This document shows, piece by piece, positions 33,493 through 41,121 of a DNA stretch of 64,000 bases (within the stretch, counting starts at the first letter, position 1; every line of letters starts with the position of its first letter). The DNA is from Clostridium_AD sp050717515. GTDB lineage: Bacteria > Bacillota > Clostridia > Clostridiales > Clostridiaceae. The DNA lies in NCBI RefSeq assembly GCF_050717515.1, contig NZ_JBOITL010000027.1:1-64000 (forward strand). The letters run 5' to 3'. The position numbers were made by a program, and so were the translations under genes. Under the pieces are notes generated by a model that saw only the letters and a program-made list of their open reading frames with translations, did no database searches and was not told the DNA's origin.

Positions 33493-33935
33493 AGGATTTC
33501 ATTGAAAAAAATATACTATTAAGTATAGGATTTATACTATGCTTAAGCATTATGAGTACTTATGCATATACTAAATTTATGCCTGAGTGGTTTTCAGGGA
33601 CAGATGCTTATAATGTAGTAAAGGAAGCTTTTTTGACTAATAAGGGATACACTAATGAATTGTCAAAACATATGTCACCACAAGTATTTAAAAGAACAAA
33701 TATATATAATGCTTATCCAGCAGATAATAAAAAAACTTATAAAATAGATTTTATCTTAAAGGAAGATTCACGAAGATTTAAAAATAATACAGTTTATGTG
33801 AAAATGATTTATTCAGTTAATATAACGGATTTACAAAATAATATTATAGGTGCTTCATCGCATATACCAATTACATTTACGGTTAAAAATATAAATGGTG
33901 AATGGTATATTACGGAAAAAGAAGAACCTGCATAA
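33477..33935 (+). CDS. Membrane-anchored hypothetical protein
   Basis: 152 residues; AAAAGGAGG stands 8 bases before ATG. One N-terminal hydrophobic anchor (about 12-32, IGFILCLSIMSTYAY) is followed by an extracytoplasmic domain. Its strands (TVYVKMIYSVNITD, IPITFTVKNINGEWYITE) end like an NTF2/DUF4829-type fold. There is no lipobox. The function is unknown. It ends 52 bases before the second RimJ-like GNAT. Confidence 0.6.
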   Translation: MFNKVKDFIEKNILLSIGFILCLSIMSTYAYTKFMPEWFSGTDAYNVVKEAFLTNKGYTNELSKHMSPQVFKRTNIYNAYPADNKKTYKIDFILKEDSRRFKNNTVYVKMIYSVNITDLQNNIIGASSHIPITFTVKNINGEWYITEKEEPA

Positions 33936-33987
33936 ATTGAAGGGTTTACAAGATATATAGAAAACATTTATAATCATTCTTTCAATT

Positions 33988-34533
33988 GTGTTAATTTTAG
34001 AAACAGATAGATTAGTCATAAGGAAATTTTGTTATGATGATTGGTATGATCTGTATGAATACCTTTCTCAAGAAACAGTTGTTAAGTATGAACCATATAA
34101 TGTTTTCAGTAAGGAAGAGTGCACGCAAGTGGCTATTAACCGTTCACAGAATGATGCCTTTTGGGCTGTATGCTTAAAAGAAAACAATAAGTTAATTGGC
34201 AATGTTTATTTTCAACAGCTGGAGCCTAAAGAATTCTTAACATGGGAAATTGGTTATGTATTTAATCCTGCATATTATGGAGAAGGCTATGCCACAGAGG
34301 CGTGTAAAAGAGTTTTGAAGTATGGTTTTGAACAATTAGGAGCTCATCGAGTTATTGGTAAGTGCAACCCTGAAAATACTCCTTCATGGAGGTTATTGGA
34401 ACGACTTTTGATGCGAAGGGAAGGACATTTTAGAAAACCCGCCTTCTTTTGGAGATCAAATGAAGGAAAACCAATCTGGCATGATGCTTATCAATATTCA
34501 ATATTATCTGAGGAATTTGTTTGTACTAAATGA
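33988..34533 (+). CDS. GNAT acetyltransferase, RimJ/RimL type (paralog 2, lost its leader)
   Basis: 181 residues from GTG with no ribosome site. It matches the 23110 protein throughout (DRLVIRKFCYDDW, LSQETVVKYEPY, LTWEIGYVF, EGYATEACKRVL, RREGHF). Upstream, TTCTTTCAATTGTGTTAATT matches the segment about 110 bases before the paralog's start, then jumps directly to TTAGAAACAGA inside the gene. A deletion of about 105 bases seems to have removed the promoter, ribosome site and ATG. The stop codon lies inside a perfect hairpin. Confidence 0.75.
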   Translation: MLILETDRLVIRKFCYDDWYDLYEYLSQETVVKYEPYNVFSKEECTQVAINRSQNDAFWAVCLKENNKLIGNVYFQQLEPKEFLTWEIGYVFNPAYYGEGYATEACKRVLKYGFEQLGAHRVIGKCNPENTPSWRLLERLLMRREGHFRKPAFFWRSNEGKPIWHDAYQYSILSEEFVCTK

Positions 34534-34557
34534 CCAAAAATTCTGGTCATTTAGTAC
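34523..34557 (+). terminator. Perfect inverted repeat overlapping a stop codon
   Basis: GTACTAAATGACCA pairs perfectly (14 pairs) with TGGTCATTTAGTAC around a 7-base loop. The GNAT stop codon (34531-34533) is inside the left arm. There is no T run. It probably terminates or stabilises transcripts, and may be bidirectional. Confidence 0.6.
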
Positions 34558-34607
34558 ATAATATTCATATTTGCCGTCACAACGGTTATGAAATACAAAA
34601 TGTTGAC

Positions 34608-34698
34608 GTTTGCCTTGGTTGGTAAACTATTTTTATATAGCAATGTGTAAATTTATGACTTATAATCTATATATAGGTTAGTAGCAATTACCAATGTA
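34608..34698 (+). repeat. Intergenic repeat, copy 8
   Basis: Terminator arms GTTTGCC / GGTAAAC (both arms changed relative to other copies, pairing kept), TATTTTTATATAGCAATGTG, AAATTTATGAC, the TATAATCTATATATAGG core and GTTAGTAGC. It is followed by ATTACCAATGTATAATATG and precedes the deaminase-like gene. Confidence 0.75.
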
Positions 34699-34786
34699 TA
34701 ATATGTGCTATGTGCTAATTAAAAAAAGATGGTTTGCAAATCTACAGGCTAAAAAAAAGTGGACATGGACAAATTAGCTTAATTTA

Positions 34787-35728
34787 ATGAAAGAAAAATT
34801 TATTAATGCATTAGAAAGTAATGATCTAGATGAAATGAGAAAAATACCAAAGGGTGATTTGCATAACCATAGCACAAGAGGTGGCAATAAAAGATATATT
34901 GAAGAATGGGCAGGTGTAAGTATACCTAAATGCCCCAAACTTAAGGATCTTAATGACATGAATACCTGGAATGCACAATATATTAAACCATTAGTTATAG
35001 GCACTTTGGGCTTTGAAAAGCGAATAGAAGCAGCTTTTATCCAGGCTAAGATGGACGGTGTAACGGTACTTCATATGAGTGTCGGTTTTGGGGAAGCAGT
35101 TTGGTATGATAACTCTGTAGATGATTTGGTACAAGCATTAAAAACAATTCATCAAAGCTTTGCTCCAGAGGTTCTTTTTATACCAGAAATCGCATTAAGC
35201 TCATTTACACCTATTGATGAAATGAATGAAGGGTTAGAACAATTTTTATCTCAAGATTATTTTAAATCTATTGACATGTTTGGAGATGAATTTGCTATAC
35301 CAACTTTTAAAAAAGTATTTAGAAAAGCTAAAGAAAAAGGATTAATTTTAAAAGCACACGTGGGTGAATTTGGAACTGCTGAATTAATTAGAGAGGCTGT
35401 AGAAGAATTAGAACTTGACCAGGTACAACATGGAATAGCTGCCGCAAATTCTCAAAGTGTCATGAGATGGTTATGTGACAACAAAATACAGCTTAATGTA
35501 TGTCCGACAAGTAATGTTTTACTTAGTAGGGTAGAAAGTTATAAAGTTCATCCCATTAGAAAACTATATGATAATGGGATTAAAGTAACTATAAATACTG
35601 ATGATATGCTTATTTTTGATCAAAGTGTTTCTCAGGAATTTTTTAACCTTTATAATGCTGGTTTGTTTAATTCAAATGAACTAAATGAAATAAGAGAAAA
35701 TGGACTAACAGCAACTTTCAATACATAA
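34787..35728 (+). CDS. Adenosine-deaminase-family protein
   Basis: 313 residues. Zinc and catalytic motifs follow the ADA family: DLHNHS (H26, H28), KAHVGEFG (His and Glu, about 192-199), VQHGIAA (His), CPTSNVLL and NTDDMLIF (terminal Asp). It should deaminate adenosine or a related purine in the cytosol. No clear ribosome site precedes ATG 34787 (CTTAATTTA), so translation may be weak. The C-terminus ends soon after IRENGL and may be shortened slightly. Confidence 0.85.
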   Translation: MKEKFINALESNDLDEMRKIPKGDLHNHSTRGGNKRYIEEWAGVSIPKCPKLKDLNDMNTWNAQYIKPLVIGTLGFEKRIEAAFIQAKMDGVTVLHMSVGFGEAVWYDNSVDDLVQALKTIHQSFAPEVLFIPEIALSSFTPIDEMNEGLEQFLSQDYFKSIDMFGDEFAIPTFKKVFRKAKEKGLILKAHVGEFGTAELIREAVEELELDQVQHGIAAANSQSVMRWLCDNKIQLNVCPTSNVLLSRVESYKVHPIRKLYDNGIKVTINTDDMLIFDQSVSQEFFNLYNAGLFNSNELNEIRENGLTATFNT

Positions 35729-35812
35729 ATTAATTGGCATTCTTCATATATTTCATCATAATTATTATATAGTAGTAATCATATTTTAGGATAACTGAAG
35801 TAGGTCTTGTTT
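35729..35812. other. Short gap with the second copy of the 23-base motif
   Basis: It contains GGATAACTGAAGTAGGTCTT plus GTT (35789-35811), the partner of the motif at 5091-5113. A GNAT fragment begins directly after it, so it probably marks a recombination border. Confidence 0.5.
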
Positions 35813-36038
35813 AGCACTTATTTATTATGGATTTAAGATTTTGGAATTAAATAAAATTGTTGCGGAAATTGATCCAGAAAATATTAATTCAATTAGATTA
35901 ATTGAAAAATGTGGATTTAAATTTAGCAGAACTATGGACTGGAATGGATTTGAAAGACTAGAATACACAATGTTAAGTTGCGATTTTCATAATATAGATA
36001 AAGAGTTATTCTCCAATGTTGATACAATAAACAATTAG
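35813..36038 (+). pseudogene. GNAT acetyltransferase, C-terminal fragment
   Basis: The frame begins right at the shared 23-base motif and reads ALIYYGFKILELNKIVAEID, then NINSIRLIEKCGFKFSR, the second half of a RimJ-like GNAT, ending at TAG 36036-36038. The N-terminal half with motif A is missing and there is no ribosome site. It is a truncated gene at a junction. Confidence 0.7.
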
Positions 36039-36064
36039 CAAAAGAATGACGAAGAGTGGACTTC

Positions 36065-36090
36065 CACTAACAATGCATTCAAGTTCCCGT
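36065..36090 (+). repeat. attC-like left half
   Basis: CACTAAC (36065-36071) then AATGCATTCAAGTTCCCG, the best match in the window to the pattern TAACAAnnnATTCAAG. It lies 26 bases after the GNAT fragment. No right half follows; a second GNAT fragment comes next. Confidence 0.55.
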
Positions 36091-36174
36091 TGGCTAAACA
36101 ATGGACAATCCTCCAAAGAAACCAAAATATGCAGTCCTTTAAGATAATTAAGGTATTAGACAATGCAATTGACT

Positions 36175-36292
36175 CCCTGGCTAGGTGCACTTTATGTTAA
36201 TGCAATATTTAGAGGTAGGGGAATAGCTAAAGAACTAATGAATCAATTATTTATTTTACTGGAAGGAGTTAGTCATGAGGATACATATATGT
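36175..36292 (+). pseudogene. Second GNAT fragment (motif A only)
   Basis: It reads WLGALYVNAIFRGRGIAKEL and MNQLFILLEG, i.e. the acetyl-CoA-binding motif A of another GNAT, with no start, and runs past the start of the intact GNAT at 36275 before a stop. The two fragments here come from different parts of GNAT genes and cannot be one broken gene in order, since the C-terminal piece precedes motif A. Confidence 0.65.
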
Positions 36293-36712
36293 AATAGTTT
36301 AAATATTAAACTGGTAATTGAGGCAATTACCAAAGTGAAAGCGGAAGAAGATGATGCAGAGTTTAATGAACTTGCTATTACTAATTTTCTTACTCATGAA
36401 AATAATTATTTTTTGGTTGCCATAGAGGGTGAATGTGTAGTCGGATATGCAATTGGTTATATTCAAAATCGTGTGGATACGCTAAAAGACATGATGTGTT
36501 TATATGAGGTTGGTGTATTAAAAAAGTTTAGACGACAAGGTATTGCTCGAATGTTAATTAATGAATTAATAGAGATATGTCATAATATAAATGTTGTAAA
36601 AATGTGGGTGCCGACAAATAAAAGTAACACTTCTGCCTGTACTCTTTATGAAAAAACTGGTGGAATCGCTTCAGCGTCAGCCGATGAAGTTATATATACA
36701 TATAGATTATGA
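36275..36712 (+). CDS. GNAT acetyltransferase, AAC(3)-I-like
   Basis: 145 residues; ACTGGAAGGAG stands 8 bases before ATG. MMCLYEVGVLKKFRRQGIARML (motif A, split around about 70-91) and MWVPTNKSNTSACTLYEKTGG are the arrangement of aminoglycoside 3-N-acetyltransferase I-type proteins. It could acetylate an aminoglycoside-like amine, but resistance cannot be concluded. Its ribosome site lies in the preceding GNAT fragment. Confidence 0.8.
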   Translation: MRIHICNSLNIKLVIEAITKVKAEEDDAEFNELAITNFLTHENNYFLVAIEGECVVGYAIGYIQNRVDTLKDMMCLYEVGVLKKFRRQGIARMLINELIEICHNINVVKMWVPTNKSNTSACTLYEKTGGIASASADEVIYTYRL

Positions 36713-36862
36713 CCATAATCATAGTGAGAATTTAATGAAACGTCTTCATATGTGGTGATGCAATAGGCCTATCGAAGTTTATCTTATGCCTTAGTGATTC
36801 TTGCCACTGCTACTATAAAGATTAAGTCACAATGATATTTCAACGACATTTTAGAAGGAAAG

Positions 36863-36941
36863 ACTCCCACTTCTATAAGTGGGAGTTACAAGCTATAACA
36901 AATAAAAAACTTCAGTGGGAGTCTAAATCTCCTTCTGAAGT
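36863..36941 (+). mobile_element. Hairpin pair resembling IS200/IS605 ends (solo or decayed)
   Basis: A perfect hairpin ACTCCCACTT-CTAT-AAGTGGGAGT (36863-36886) is followed 22 bases later by ACTTCAG ... CTGAAGT (36909-36915 with 36935-36941) with inner GGAG/CTCC pairs. GC-rich subterminal hairpins like these are typical of IS200/IS605-type ends and their guide-RNA scaffolds. No transposase is present here. The stems share GTGGGAGT, which suggests a related origin. Confidence 0.45.
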
Positions 36942-36997
36942 CGTTAATTGCAGCATCGCAGATGATGATTTAATATAAAAAGGGGGTAAAAAATAGT

Positions 36998-37744
36998 ATG
37001 ACTACAGTAAATTACAATAGTATAAGCAAAATATATGACCAAGTGAGGGAAGAGGAGTTGGAAGTTGTTCTGGAGTTATTATCTGAAAGTGAATTTTCTA
37101 AAGAAACAACAATATTAGATATTGGTTGCGGAACTGGAAACTATACTAATATCATAGAAAAAATAACAAATGCTAAAGTTTATGGTATGGATGCCTCAGA
37201 GGGGATGTTAAAAAAAGCTAAAGAAAAAAATTGTAATATAACTTTTTTATTAGGAGATGCTTGTTCAATACCATCTAAAGAAAACTACTTTTCATTAATT
37301 TACATGACTGATGTTATACATCATATATCTGATATTGATAAAATGTTTGCTGATATTTTTAGAATATTAAAAAATAATGGTAAAGTGTGCATTGTTACAC
37401 AATCACATAGACAAATAGACCTCCGATATATGTCAGAATTCTTTCCTGCAACTGCTATAGTAGACAAACTAAGGTATCCAGATATTGACCAAATAGTTTC
37501 CTCAGCTAGCAAAAATAATTTAAAGTTTATAAAAGAAAAAACAATCGGAGAAGGTGAAGAAATTAAATTAGGTAATCACTATTTTGAATTAATAGAAAAA
37601 AAGGGGTATTCAATGCTACACCTAATTTCTAATGAGGATTTTGACAATGGACTACAACTGGTTAGAAATGAGATGATTAATGGTAATATAATTAGGAAAT
37701 CAGCTGGAGATACGTTAGTTTGGTTTGAAAAAGAAGAAAACTAG
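36998..37744 (+). CDS. Class I SAM-dependent methyltransferase
   Basis: 248 residues; AAAGGGGG stands 11 bases before ATG. Motif I is LDIGCGTGNYTN (about 41-52), then YGMDASEGMLKKA, LLGDACSIP and MTDVIHHI (motif IV). The C-terminal part is long (HRQIDLRYMSEFFPA onward) as in UbiE-like proteins of unknown substrate. The gene ends 14 bases before a GNAT gene, so the two may form an operon. Confidence 0.88.
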   Translation: MTTVNYNSISKIYDQVREEELEVVLELLSESEFSKETTILDIGCGTGNYTNIIEKITNAKVYGMDASEGMLKKAKEKNCNITFLLGDACSIPSKENYFSLIYMTDVIHHISDIDKMFADIFRILKNNGKVCIVTQSHRQIDLRYMSEFFPATAIVDKLRYPDIDQIVSSASKNNLKFIKEKTIGEGEEIKLGNHYFELIEKKGYSMLHLISNEDFDNGLQLVRNEMINGNIIRKSAGDTLVWFEKEEN

Positions 37745-37758
37745 AGTAGAGGTGTTGT

Positions 37759-38223
37759 ATGGAAATAACAATATTAAAAGGGAGCATGGATTATATAAAT
37801 GATTGTGAGGAGGCATTATTAAATTCTGAACTAGGAAAAAAGTATTTTTCAGAAAAAGGAAGCGCTAGAAAGGCATTAGAGGATGGATTTAATAAGGAAG
37901 AGATATATGTTGCCCTAGATATTAATCATAATTGTAAGGGGTTCATATGGTTCATTTTAGAGGGTGCATTTCATTCATTTCCATATCTTCACATTATTGC
38001 AGTCAAAAGAGAAAATCGCAAATTTGGCATAGGAAAAAAACTATTAGAATTTTTTGAGGACAGCTGTTTTAGAGACTATACAAAACTATTTCTAGTAGTT
38101 GCAGATTTTAATCCAGCTGCCAAAATCCTGTATGAAAGGATTGGATATAAAGAAATTGCTATTATACCAAATTTATATAGAGAAGGAATAACTGAATATT
38201 TAATGATGAAATTAAGAAAGTAG
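37759..38223 (+). CDS. GNAT acetyltransferase
   Basis: 154 residues; AGAGGTG stands 5 bases before ATG, 14 bases after the methyltransferase. Motif A is IIAVKRENRKFGIGKKLLEFF (about 74-94), and NPAAKILYERIGYKEIA is the C-terminal helix-strand. It is similar to RimI-like proteins. It is probably co-transcribed with the upstream methyltransferase and the downstream DUF1028 gene (28-base gap). Confidence 0.88.
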   Translation: MEITILKGSMDYINDCEEALLNSELGKKYFSEKGSARKALEDGFNKEEIYVALDINHNCKGFIWFILEGAFHSFPYLHIIAVKRENRKFGIGKKLLEFFEDSCFRDYTKLFLVVADFNPAAKILYERIGYKEIAIIPNLYREGITEYLMMKLRK

Positions 38224-38251
38224 TTATTTACTAAACTTCGGGAGGGAATAG

Positions 38252-39193
38252 ATGGATAAAATCAATTATACTGAGTTTTCAAATACATATTCCATTGTTG
38301 CATTTGATCCTATCAAAAATCAGTTGGGTATTGCAATGCAAACTCATAATTTTGCTGCATGCAACCGTGTTATTTACGCAGAACCCGGTGTTGGTGTAGT
38401 TGCAAGTCAATCATATACAAATCCTATTTATGGGTTTGACGGCATTAAAATGATGAAGGCGGGTAAATTGCCCAAACAAATACTGAAAGATTTAATAGAA
38501 GGAGATATAGATTCAGAATATAGACAAGTTGGAATTATAGATGCTAAAGGTAACGTTTTTGCACATACAGGAAATAATTGCGTTAGAGAAGCAGGTCATC
38601 GAATAGGTAAATATTATTCATGTCAAGCTAATATGATGTTAAAAAACACAGTTTGGGATGCAATGGGAAGTGCATTCGAAAGCTATGATGGTGAATTAAT
38701 TGATCGTATTATGTACGCAATGGAAGCTGCTGAATCTGAAGGTGGGGATATTCGTGGAGCACAATCTGCAGCAATCACTATAGTCACATCAGAGCCAATT
38801 GACAAACCGTGGTTAGGTTATATTTATGATTTCAAAGTATATGATAATCCTAAGCCTTTAAAAGAACTTCGGCGGCTCATTAACTTAAAAAAAGCTAATA
38901 ACTGCATTAGTAGTTCTCAGCGTATACTTCATGAAGGAATCTTAGATAGTGCAAAAATATCTTCATCAATTGAGCAGTTTAATTTTGCTGTAAATAAAAT
39001 ACCTAATCAAGATAGCAGAATACAGTACCAATTTTATTACGCTATGAGCTTATTAAAGTGCGGTTTAAAAGATGAGTCAATTCCTTTGCTCAAAAGCGTA
39101 TTTACAGCTAATCCAATTTGGAAAGAGCTTGCATCTAGAATTGCAAAAGCAGAATCTAATGAATCTCTCTCTCAAATAATAAATAATATTTAA
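38252..39193 (+). CDS. DUF1028 protein with a C-terminal TPR-like tail
   Basis: 313 residues; CGGGAGGG stands 7 bases before ATG. TYSIVAFDPIKNQLGIAMQT, PGVGVVASQSYTNP and HTGNNCVREAGH match DUF1028, an Ntn-hydrolase-like family of unknown function. The family usually exposes Thr or Ser after removal of the start; here a 12-residue leader precedes TYS. The last 90 residues are helical with TPR-like spacing (YAMSLLKCGLKDESIPLLK). It is cytosolic. Confidence 0.85.
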   Translation: MDKINYTEFSNTYSIVAFDPIKNQLGIAMQTHNFAACNRVIYAEPGVGVVASQSYTNPIYGFDGIKMMKAGKLPKQILKDLIEGDIDSEYRQVGIIDAKGNVFAHTGNNCVREAGHRIGKYYSCQANMMLKNTVWDAMGSAFESYDGELIDRIMYAMEAAESEGGDIRGAQSAAITIVTSEPIDKPWLGYIYDFKVYDNPKPLKELRRLINLKKANNCISSSQRILHEGILDSAKISSSIEQFNFAVNKIPNQDSRIQYQFYYAMSLLKCGLKDESIPLLKSVFTANPIWKELASRIAKAESNESLSQIINNI

Positions 39194-39344
39194 ACTTAAA
39201 GGATAAAACTTATAACATGAAATATTTATAACTTACAATTAAGTCGAAAAGGTATAGTGGAAAATAAGATGGGTACTGCTAATTAGATGAAGAGATAATC
39301 TGAGACAAGTATTAAATAAGTATTTTATATGAGGGGGTAGAAAA

Positions 39345-39842
39345 TTGACAAATAGAATATATTTTAAAAAATTTCTTACTGAGGATGACTTTCAATGTTT
39401 TTTAAACTTAGTTTTAAATGAAAAAATAATGGTAATGAATTATGGAAGAGTGTTTCTATTATAAGAAGCAAAAAAATGCTACAAACGTTTATTAGAAAAT
39501 AATAAAAGACATAAAGATTTTGGACACTTTAAGGTTTTTGAAACGGCTACAAATATTTTTATAGGTTCAGCTGCACTATCAATAAACGATGACTTTACTG
39601 AGGCGGAAGTCGAATAGTTATTGCTCCCTGCGTATTGGGGAAAGGGGTATGGAAGCAAAATTGTTGGAGAATTATTAAATAAGGCTGAGGGAACAAAGAG
39701 TATACAACAAGTTATAGCGATAACATCTCCTAATAATATAGGATCAAAGAAAATACTGTTAAATAATGATTTTGTATCATGCAAGATATATGAAATTGAT
39801 GATGGTTCACCAGCGGAAATGTTCACCAAATGTTTTAATTAA
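39345..39842 (+). pseudogene. GNAT acetyltransferase gene with two stop codons
   Basis: TTG 39345 follows GAGGGGG. The frame encodes a RimJ-like GNAT (TNRIYFKKFLTEDDF, then YWGKGYGSKIVGELL as motif A), but TAA at 39462-39464 and TAG at 39615-39617 interrupt it. There is no shift of frame, so both are point changes (likely GAA to TAA and a mutated codon before LLLPAYW). The protein is not made whole. Confidence 0.85.
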
Positions 39843-39863
39843 TCACCACTAAAGGAGCTAAAA

Positions 39864-40796
39864 ATGGATTTTGAAAGTTGCTACAATAATTCCCCTTTTA
39901 TTTTAATGGAAGGTGCATTGGGTGAGCGTTTAAAAAGAGAATACAATATTCCTTTTGACGAGGTAATTGCCCTTGCCGGTCATATATACAATGAAAAATC
40001 TAAGCAAGCACTTAAAGAATTATTTCATCAATACATAAAAACATCTCAACATTATAATTTGCCGATTGTGCTAACAACACCAACTCGCAGAGCAAATAAA
40101 GAACGTGTTGCACAATCTAAATATAATAAGAGTATTATTTATGACAATGTTTCATTCTTACGTGAAATAAAACAGGATTATCCTTCCAATGTTTATATTG
40201 GTGGACTTATGGGGTGTAAGGGTGATGCTTACAAATCAACTGATGTTTTGTCTGAGAAAGAAGCATTTGAATTTCATTCGTGGCAATCTTTATTGTTTAA
40301 GGAAGCTAAAGCTGATTTTTTATATGCAGGTATTATGCCAGCTTTATCGGAAGCTGTAGGTATGGCAAGGGCAATGGAAAATGCAGGTCTACCATATATT
40401 ATTAGCTTTATGATAAGACATGATGGTAAATTAATAGACGGTACAACAATTCATGAAGCTATAAGCACAATTGATAATATTACAAATCGTAACCCTATTT
40501 GCTATATGACAAATTGTGTTCACCCAAAGGTAGTTGCTAACGCGTTATCTAAGACATATAACCAAACAGCTACAGTGAAAAAAAGGTTTAAAGGAATACA
40601 AGCAAATACCTCTCCTCTCTCACCAGAAGAACTTGACAGTTGTTATGATTTGAAAACTTCAGATGCCTATAATTTGGCAAATGATATGTTAAAACTACAC
40701 AAAGACTTTAACCTTAAAATTTTCGGAGGTTGCTGTGGTACAGATAACACTCACATGAATGAAATTGCCAAAAGGTTAAATCAGATTCTAATTTGA
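39864..40796 (+). CDS. Homocysteine S-methyltransferase-family protein
   Basis: 310 residues; AAAGGAG stands 8 bases before ATG. LMEGALGERLKREY at the N-terminus, TNCVHP (first zinc Cys, about 217) and GGCCGTD (about 292-298, the other two Cys) give the three-Cys zinc site of the S-methyltransferase barrel. It moves a methyl group, typically from S-methylmethionine or betaine-like donors, to homocysteine. It follows the broken GNAT by 21 bases. Confidence 0.87.
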   Translation: MDFESCYNNSPFILMEGALGERLKREYNIPFDEVIALAGHIYNEKSKQALKELFHQYIKTSQHYNLPIVLTTPTRRANKERVAQSKYNKSIIYDNVSFLREIKQDYPSNVYIGGLMGCKGDAYKSTDVLSEKEAFEFHSWQSLLFKEAKADFLYAGIMPALSEAVGMARAMENAGLPYIISFMIRHDGKLIDGTTIHEAISTIDNITNRNPICYMTNCVHPKVVANALSKTYNQTATVKKRFKGIQANTSPLSPEELDSCYDLKTSDAYNLANDMLKLHKDFNLKIFGGCCGTDNTHMNEIAKRLNQILI

Positions 40797-41121
40797 AACA
40801 TATGTACAAAAGTATTCTTTGATTTAATAGTGATTTCCTACCAAGTAAATTTTTTTAAAAATAGGAAGGAACATACTAATGCATAGATTTAAAACATTAG
40901 AAAAAACAGAAATTAAGGATTATATTATAGAGTATAGTAATAATCTTTAATTGTAAAAAAATGTAAATAGGCATAAGATTATATAAGGAAGAGGGTAATA
41001 AAATATGGATATGCAAAAAAAATATTCTACATAGAAATGATTTTCAATAAGGGGGGACACTTCTGACTGGTCATCAACCTAGAAAAAATGGAAAGATCAA
41101 TCTTAAGAGGGGGAAATAAAA
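40797..41121. other. Gap with a tiny open frame
   Basis: 325 bases. AGGAAGG precedes ATG 40879, which encodes 23 residues (MHRFKTLEKTEIKDYIIEY...) to TAA 40948, probably a remnant start of a lost gene. A second ATG at 41005 soon stops. TCCTA and TAGGA arms (near 40838 and 40861) can form a hairpin. Nothing else is recognisable. Confidence 0.4.

Noticed and set aside
34787..35728. Part of a purine salvage operon
   Set aside because: Neighbours are a GNAT and fragments; no other purine genes are linked.
39479..39829. Long reverse-strand reading frame
   Set aside because: It is the shadow of the GNAT pseudogene on the + strand, whose two stop codons leave the opposite strand open; it has no ribosome site or protein-like motifs.
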